Shown one piece after another: positions 57,098 through 64,000 of a DNA stretch of 64,000 nucleotides (positions are counted from its first letter, which is position 1; each line of letters begins with the position of its first letter). Under the pieces are notes generated by a model. That model ran no database searches. It was not told the DNA's origin and worked only from the letters and a program-made list of their open reading frames with translations. The DNA comes from Hypomyces perniciosus (taxonomy: Eukaryota; Ascomycota; Sordariomycetes; Hypocreales; Hypocreaceae). The DNA lies in NCBI GenBank assembly GCA_008477525.1, contig SPDT01000006.1, forward strand, positions 151,501 to 215,500, written 5' to 3'. A program made the position numbers and the translations under genes.

Positions 57098-59236
57098 TGC
57101 CACTAGGCGGGAAGAGAGAGTTAGGCAGCTCGTGAAGTGGGCGCAAAACTCTAAAGACACGCAAGGACTTCATAGACGATTGATGAAGGAGAGATAATAA
57201 GCTAACCCGAGGGCTATGTCAACAACATTGGACTGACTAATATGATGTCAGTCCTGTGGAGGCCCAATGTGATCTACCTTACGTCAATGAGGAGAGACAG
57301 ACGGATAGACGCAGGCAAACAGGGACCAGGTCTGGAATTGGCTTTGATGATGACAATATGGAGGGGGAGCACAAGCTTCCGGGTTGCGGGGACGGGTGCC
57401 CATATAAGTACTTTTGCCAGCCCAGACAAATACCTTGGCCTGGAGCAGATTCTCGCCCGCACAAACAGGTATCGCCATACGGCGGCGAGGCTTTGATGGA
57501 TGTATCATCATGGCCCACATCCGGCTTCTTGGGGGGGCCTTGGCGGCAAGCCTATGGGGCGCCTGAGCTGCACGTTGAAGCAACACAGTCGCCAATCTTC
57601 TCCGCGCGGTGACCGGGGTAAGGCGGACGTCGAGGAAAACGGCGGCATGGAGTGCAGGACCACGGATAGAGGAGGCAAATCGCTTATTGTTGTTGGGCAT
57701 CGGTGAAACATTCCTTGGTCAGGCATTCAGAGGGCATTGTTTTCGTCGATCCCGCCCCCCTGGCCCCCATGGCCCCCATGGCCCCCATGATATGACATGT
57801 TCCATACCCAAGACACATCGAAGCATGTCCGTTTTCAAATGTCACCCAGACACATGGTTGAGGCTGACAGCTGAGAAAATGATGCAACCCGGTTGGCGTC
57901 CAAGTCGTTCCGTGTCTCATCATGTCATCGCCACCCACGTCTCAACGCCAGCCCTCAAGAATGAATCGTGGCTTCGCCTGGTAAGAATGGCTTTTTTCGC
58001 CAAGAGCATCCAAGAGCTTCTCGCTGCTTGGCGACGCGCGTTCAAAGCATACTTAAGAGAATTCGGTCATCCCGCCAAGGCTCTTGTGTGTAACTCATTC
58101 CTCCCTTTGATGCAGCCTTCGCAAATCTCAGCAAATCCAAGTGGTGTTTTAGGGTTGTGTCGCCTAAGCTTATATCATACCCAACCAATAGCGTCTTGTC
58201 AAGTTATCACCAGCCTTGGTGCCAAGCCAGAGAGTGGCAACAGCTTCTGGAAGCATTGGTCGAAACAATTTGCTGCCAGCTGGAGAGGTACTTGATGGCC
58301 CCCAAGGCGCCCAGAGTTGCAGGCAGCGGGGAATACGAGGTGATTCAGGCTGGATGCCTGTTCTAGATCCCCCCATTGTTGCGGTGGTTTGTCATAGTGA
58401 GCCAGTGCATGGCTTCTATTCTCAGAGTGGGATTGAGAAGATATCCCGAGTTCCAAGAAGCGGGCGCACACTAACTTCTCGGCACTGCGAGTCACGTGGA
58501 TCCCCCGGTGAACTTAGTGTCCCACTCGGCGTCTGCTTCGCCTTTCCTCGGCCGTTATCGGCATCTTTGTACTCCGTACGGCGTAAGCCGACAGTCCCGG
58601 GGAAGATATGAGAGGAGGACGGATCCGGAGAGACAATAACTATCTAATCTTGACCTTCGGCACCGACTGATTGATAATCAGTCCTTCACAGTGAGCACCA
58701 CCACCTGATGATAGCGGCTGCTAAGACATTCGCCACATCGGCATGGGCTTGTGCGCCTCCCATTATGACAAACCACATGCTCGAGGCCGGGGATCCCCTG
58801 TTTGTCTCAATGCTTCCAGAATCAGAAACCCGTTGAAGTGTTTCGGCCAGTCCGTACTCTAGAGTTGCCAAGAGATGCCCTTGCAGTCATACATAAGGTA
58901 CTCGGACTAACGATTCTTTGCCCATACATAAAGTCGCATGATTAGGGAAGAAAAAAAGGTTCCATTCTTGAATCAGAGCCCACGTGCCATACCAAAAATT
59001 ATGTACTCAAAAATATCCTCCGCATGAATATTTGTACAACCATGGGTGCTATACAGAGCAGATCATAACCCATCCATAAATAAAATCCCATCATAAAAAA
59101 TAAATACATGAGTAATTCAGCTGTACGAGGTACGAGCACCCAAAAACTCCATTTGTATGAATCCAGCCCATCTTTCCCCCCTCTTTTCTCTCTATAGCCA
59201 TCGCCGGTCTAGTAGGCCTAGGTATAAGCTGTTTAT
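57098..59236. other. ENA upstream region and GH128 3' space
   Basis: About 2.1 kb. The part next to 57098 is the ENA promoter and leader. A GGCCCCCAT unit is repeated three times near 57761-57789. A TACTCCGTA motif is at 58570. Long frames such as 57609-58295 have no domain and are judged non-coding. Confidence 0.5.
57761..57789. repeat. GGCCCCCAT tandem triplet
   Basis: Three consecutive copies of a 9-bp GGCCCCCAT unit lie in the ENA upstream region. Confidence 0.85.
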
Positions 59237-60285
59237 CTAAATCAATCCAAGCAAAACCACCGCTGCGGCAATGCTTCCTCCGACGAGTATCCTGTTCGGC
59301 ACTGTAGCTGAAGAGATGGAAGAAGACGTCCCGCTCTGGGGCTTGACGCCTGTGGCTGCGAAGCCGAGATACCAGGCTCCAATGTCGGTTAGCTTGCCTT
59401 CGTTGTTGAGGAATGCTGCATTTGGGCCGACGTTGGAGGTTTCGGAGCGGAACGCGCCAAAGTATGTATAGCGCCCGATGTAATCCAGCTTGTCGAAGTA
59501 GTCGAGCGTCTGGTTGAAGAACTCCTGCGTCGGTTGCAGATCCTGGTTCGCATAGGCATACTCAGTGATCCAGATCTCTGCATCAGGCCATCTATTGCAT
59601 CCTGTTAGCCCTTCCTTTTTTTTTTTCCTATCCCTTTTTTCTCGCATGCTCCTAGGGCCAGGACTCACGTTGCACGTCGTTCACCAATGTGAGAAGCCAA
59701 GCCGGCAAAGTTATCATACCAATGCACAGGTAGAAAATCCCAGGTGCAGTTCTTCTTCGGCCCTCCTGCACTCACAATCTCAGAGCAATTGCCCAGAAAC
59801 TGCTTCAACCACGGCAGACTCCCCCATCCGCCCGTACACGCCGGCAAGCCCAGCTTGACGCCCATCTTACCGAGGGGCTCAAAGTTCGCAACCCAAGCCT
59901 GCGCCGCCTTTTGCGGCTCAATATTGCTACCGCCATGCTCGATCAGCCCGTCCGGCTCATTAAATCCCAGGACATGCTTAACCTTCGTGCCCTGGTCGAT
60001 GAGCGTCTTGACCTCGTTGAGGAACGTGGTGTCGTTAGGATTATCCGAAACGCCCCACATCATGGGGATGAACTCGAACTGGTCTTGCGAGAGCGAGGAA
60101 TACGCGGGCGAAGGGAGGGACTGGTAGTTGTAGTACCATGTCAGATCGCTGCCGGTCTGAACCCATATCTTATTGTCGCTGGAAAACTTGGGGTTCGGCG
60201 TAAAGACAAGGCCTCGTTTGCTCGAAGACGCAGCAGCACTGGCAAGGCCAAGGCCTGCGGCGAGCAGAAGAGCCAGATTGGCCAT
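59237..60285 (-). CDS. GPI-anchored glycoside hydrolase family 128 (Asl1-type beta-1,3-glucanase)
   Basis: Two exons (60285-59669 and 59591-59237; donor GTGAGT, acceptor CAATAG) give 323 aa. A signal peptide covers about residues 1-18 (MANLALLLAAGLGLASA). The catalytic domain has GFNEPDG with acid/base E110 and ITEYAYAN with nucleophile E216, both in the places expected for GH128 enzymes acting on beta-1,3-glucan. A serine-rich spacer and a C-terminal hydrophobic tail (ILVGGSIAAAVVLLGLI) indicate a GPI anchor, so it should sit at the cell surface or wall. A cell-wall remodelling role is inferred from the family. Confidence 0.93.
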
Positions 60286-61539
60286 TTGGGAATAGTAAGA
60301 CGAAGCAAGGGTGAGTTATATGGCAGCGAGCGCGCGGGGTCGGGAAATGGCCACAGCGAAGCGATAGAAGATGCCGGATTAAAGAAATAAAATGGCCAAA
60401 CTGTCTGAACGAATGTGTGGAAAACGAACGTCGTCGGGTCGCATCGAGGCGCAGTCGCTTCTCGTCGTCGTCTTGGTTATGATCAATTGGTCTTCGTCCA
60501 CCAGCAATTGTCCCGCGCCACAGCGCAAAACCTCTTGGCGCGTATTAGAATTTTTATTCCCCCGTAAAGACCGCTACAATTTGCAGAGGGAACATAAAAC
60601 GAGTGAAAGGGAAGACGAGAAAGAGAGAGAACTTTATGCAAGAACAGAAGCGAGGGTGGGATGGGAAGAGGGAGAAAAGACGGAGGGCCCGGGAACGAGA
60701 TGCCGTTCAAAATCACCTCAGATACACACGCACATTACGCACATACACCCACTCTCTCACACAGCTGAATCTGCTAGCCGCCGGATCACCATGCGGGCAG
60801 ATTAAAAAAGAACTGCCCAGGCGGCAACTAGCCAGGGGTTAGCCTGATCCAATAATGCAAGTGTTGATGCGATCTAGGCCTAGATGGCCCTCCGAAACGA
60901 CCAAATAGGCTGTGGCGAATAGAGCCATCAACTATCGACGGGTACCTATTCTTCAACGGGTTCAATCGTTCGAAGGATCTACTTCGTACTAGGAACAAAT
61001 TGTGTCTGTCAAATTTGCTAGTTGCATCATTCGCCATTGAGAGCGCCACCACGCGTCACAACATGCATGTTTCGCCGCCTTAATGCAGTGTCAGTCAAGA
61101 CATTATTTGGCTCGATATGCTAAAAGCTGCGTGGACAGGTCCTCCGTGGGTCCTGTGCCACGTTCATTATAGGTAGGCATTCGTTCTCTCATTTATCCAC
61201 TCTTGTAGTCTAGAAGCCTCGGACCTGTTGCGTCCCGATATGGTGTGCTGATGGTCCAATAATATCCGCAAAGTCTCAATACTATTCAACGCTGATGCAA
61301 CGCAACGTATGCAGCCAAAAAGGCCGAGCTGAATAAGGTCTTGGCAAGCAAAACCTGAAAACGAGGTGCCCAAACCGGTAGCCGAGCCCTCTTACATGCA
61401 GAATTGGCAATCAGGCGAAATTGCGACGACTCCAAAAGCAGTACGAGTATCCGATCTCTCTTGGGACACACGAGGGATTGCATCGATTTACAACACATTC
61501 GTTTTCTTCTCCCTGATAATACCAGTACTAGTAGTAGAC
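60286..61539. other. GH128 promoter and 3' space of the next gene
   Basis: Purine-rich sequence (60600-60690) and a CA-rich tract (60720-60765) are present upstream of the GH128 start, and a TACTTCGTA motif at 60980. No supported gene. Confidence 0.5.
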
Positions 61540-63711
61540 TCAGTCATATTGGAATGCCCTTGTTCTGAGCTCCTCCACCGTGTCGAGTTTGCCAAAAAGC
61601 TCTTCCATCACTCCCACGGCTTCGGTCGCATCCAGAGGGCGAATGACATCCTCCTCGGGATTACGCCCTGGACGAATCAGGTCTGCAAATTCTTCAAGAG
61701 CCTTTATCGCCAAGTGTAAATCTGGCACTCTGTCTGTGGAATACTTGGCCAAAAATGTTTCGACATCCACAACCTCAACATCCTCAAGCGCTACCTTTTG
61801 GCCCTGGGTCGCAGGGATCATCTGTTTGGTACGCAACAGCGCAATCTTAAACCAACGTATGTTTGCCCTTGGCGTCCCATCATTAGACACAGGTCCCGCG
61901 CGCGACTCTTGCACCAAGATTGCAGTCCAGGTATCGGGCGCCAGGTCACGCACGCGGCAATGGACGCCATCGTACAGGCTGTTGCCTTCGCAGCGCTTCC
62001 CAAACCATAAAGTCTCCGCTGGTGGTGCGTTGACTTCCACAGACTCCCAAGACTTCATGGATGGTGCAGCTGTTGCGAAGCCGTGCGCGATGCATGACCC
62101 GTTCTTCTCCATCCACGTTTCCGCAATCTTTCCGCGCACAGCGTTGAGCAAGCCTGACACGAAGCGAATAGGGCTAAGCAAGGCGTCACCAAGGAAATAG
62201 GACTCGCAGGCCATGGGGTGGAACATGCTTGGCCCCTTGAGGACTATTTGAATGACAGGGAAAGAGGTCCATAAGCCGAACAAGTCGGAGGAGGAGTCCC
62301 CTCCTATTGGTTTCATCTTGGACTCGCCATCAGGTCCCATCCACCAAGTATATTCAGTGACTGACTTGGACAGCGCAGATCCGAGAACTATCCTGTGGCA
62401 TTTATAAGGCCGCTTGCCAACCGCACGGATAGCGGGCGCAGGATTGTCGACATCACGGTCGGGTCGACCTAGGATGTACAACTCGTCCAGATCATGGTCA
62501 ACCGTGGCAAGGGTATCGACAATTTCATTGTCTGATGCAGCCAGCGTGCCAGAAAGGTTTAGAATCCGGACATCATTTAGGCCACTCAGTAGGGATCGGA
62601 TAGCACCAGGGGTCATTTGGTGGTAGGGTGAGAGATCAACATATGTCTTGCCATCCAGGAGAACGGTAAGAACCTTGACCGCGACTGTAGATGACGCTGC
62701 AAGCTTATCAGGGTTTTGACGAACATACTCAATCAAAGCGTCTTTCATGCTTGGGATTTCCAGTGTGTGATCGAGCAGGCTAATATCTGCATCCTCGCCA
62801 CTTGACAACAGCTCATCAAGCAGCTTCTTCATGGACATATCTAACAACGACCTGGATTTTGTCTCATGCGGTTGGTCTTTTTCGAGAGTGGGCTGTCCCA
62901 ACTCCTCCTCACCGGAGCTCCATCTACCCCTCGGCCAGCATGCTATGATAGTCAGTCATTATGAGAAAGATGGCAGAGGATTCATAGTATTTAGCCATAC
63001 CTTGAAGAGATTCCAATGGAATGAGGTCATACTTCTCAAGAGTTTCAAGCACCCCCTTGTATTCGTCCTCCAATAGATGCGGCTGTTCATCGATATCGTA
63101 AAATCGACGAAGGTACTTGCCAGCCGTTTCCGGTTCGTCGTTCTGAGAGCGCTCAAACCAGATAAAACAGTATCGCAAATGATCGAGGTCGGTTATATCG
63201 ACGACAGTTATACCAGTGTTGTTGTCCCCTTTGTTATAGGCCATGCTTGGGGTCTCGGTATAAGCCCTGGAACTGAGACGACCCGCCTCCGGATCGGCAA
63301 CGGAGCCTGTTTCCGCTGTCAGCGCCTGAAAAGGTTCATTATAATAACAGAAAGGCAAAAGGAGCAGGCATACCAAGGTAGAGACAAGTCGCGATGAACG
63401 GGAATGGATGTGGGGCTCCTTTGTAGATCCCCTTTGAGTTGGCTTTCCGGTCCAAGTTGATTAGCTTCTAGATAGGACTCTGTCGAAATCATGGGATGCA
63501 CTTTACCTTCAGTCTTTTCATTCTCAATGACAGAGAATGTGAGCTCCTGCTCAATAGCAATGCGGTTGGAGGGGTCAGCGAATATGCGCAGAAGCCGCAG
63601 ACATCTCTGCAGAGCTGTTTTGCCGTAAAGCCACTGATGGTGGGCAACGGCGAGGCATCGATATTTGCCGCCTCGATTGGCAATGATGAAAAGCTGATGT
63701 CTTTCACCCAT
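61540..63711 (-). CDS. Conserved fungal protein of unknown function (663 aa)
   Basis: Four exons (63711-63507, 63442-63374, 63315-63001, 62942-61540) give 663 aa, with all junctions in frame. The first exons show a recurrent fungal pattern: MGERHQLFIIA at the very start, then HHQWLYGKTALQRC, PFPFIATCLYL, MAYNKGDNNTGITVVDITDLDHLRYCF and ACWPRGRW. From about residue 315 a stretch (TYVDLSPYHQMTPGAIRSLLSGL, DVRILNLSGT) looks like leucine-rich-repeat turns. No signal peptide or membrane helix is seen. I recognise the family pattern but know no function for it. The N-terminal frames used depend on choosing the acceptors at 63443 and 63316. Confidence 0.78.
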
Positions 63712-64000
63712 TGTGCTGGTATTTCAGATCAAACTTCATTCACGTTCTGTTGAAGAAGATGGGATGTAGGGGAGTGAAGAGAAGAGAGGAGAGCATGAAG
63801 AGGGGCAAGAAGATGGGGCGGGCAAATGGGCAGATAAACAGGCAGCCGCCAGCCCCGCATCTCTTCTGCCTTGGCTGTGTTTCCCAAACCAACAGCAGCA
63901 TATTTACTGTCCATTGAGATGCAGTAGATGGAGAAGAGGACGCGTAGGAACGGTTCAAGACGTTGGAGACCTTTCCTTTAGGGTGGGTAATGCATCTCAA
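63712..64000. other. Upstream region of the 663-aa protein gene
   Basis: A purine-rich tract (63770-63815) is present. Nothing else is supported before the window ends. Confidence 0.45.

Noticed and set aside
57609..58295. 228-aa plus-strand frame upstream of ENA
   Set aside because: It includes a GPH repeat translated from a GGCCCCCAT microsatellite and shows no recognisable domain or splice logic.

Overview
The window is nuclear DNA of a filamentous ascomycete (Pezizomycotina, probably Sordariomycetes/Hypocreales). Its genes carry many short (45-110 nt) GT-AG introns with CTAAC/CTGAC-type branch points. Its gene set is typical of that group: Zn2Cys6 regulators, a medusa-type conidiation regulator, an ENA Na+-ATPase, a HET protein, a GH128 cell-wall enzyme and a THI4 gene controlled by a eukaryotic TPP riboswitch. 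Exon coordinates given here were derived by hand from splice signals and reading frame.

Layout. 0-0.5 kb: an antisense fragment of LSU rDNA interrupted by what looks like a group I intron at the E. coli 2563-equivalent site. 1.7-6.2 kb: an NmrA-like reductase and a frame-disrupted Zn2Cys6 regulator. 6.7-17.2 kb: a probable catabolic gene set made of a Zn2Cys6 regulator (two apparent frame breaks), an NCS1 permease whose mRNA needs a 4-nt micro-exon, and a divergently transcribed 1000-aa hydantoinase-A/DUF917-type fusion. 17.5-18.8 kb: THI4 with a TPP riboswitch inside its 5'-UTR intron. 19.6-23.9 kb: a compact TIM-paralogue / RpiB / dihydroxyacetone-kinase-type cluster that matches the last three steps of erythritol (L-erythrulose) breakdown. 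24-40.8 kb: a long gene-poor tract with one small two-exon gene of a retropepsin-like fungal family and a dense population of a 9-bp motif (TACTYCGTA). 40.8-43.3 kb: medA. 44.7-51.5 kb: an F-box protein with a likely N-terminal membrane anchor, a HET gene with one in-frame nonsense codon and a decayed dynamin-like GTPase. 52.1-57.1 kb: beta-carbonic anhydrase and ENA P-type ATPase, convergent. 59.2-63.7 kb: a GPI-anchored GH128 protein and a 663-aa protein of unknown function.

How the parts work together. Two neighbourhoods look like small pathways. In the permease/hydantoinase/regulator set, uptake, ring or amide opening and control would be co-located around a microsatellite-rich divergent promoter. 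In the erythrulose set, a kinase and two isomerases would convert L-erythrulose to D-erythrose-4-phosphate. A third neighbourhood (46-51.5 kb) holds two damaged self/non-self or defence-type genes. The other genes are single-function housekeeping or developmental genes.
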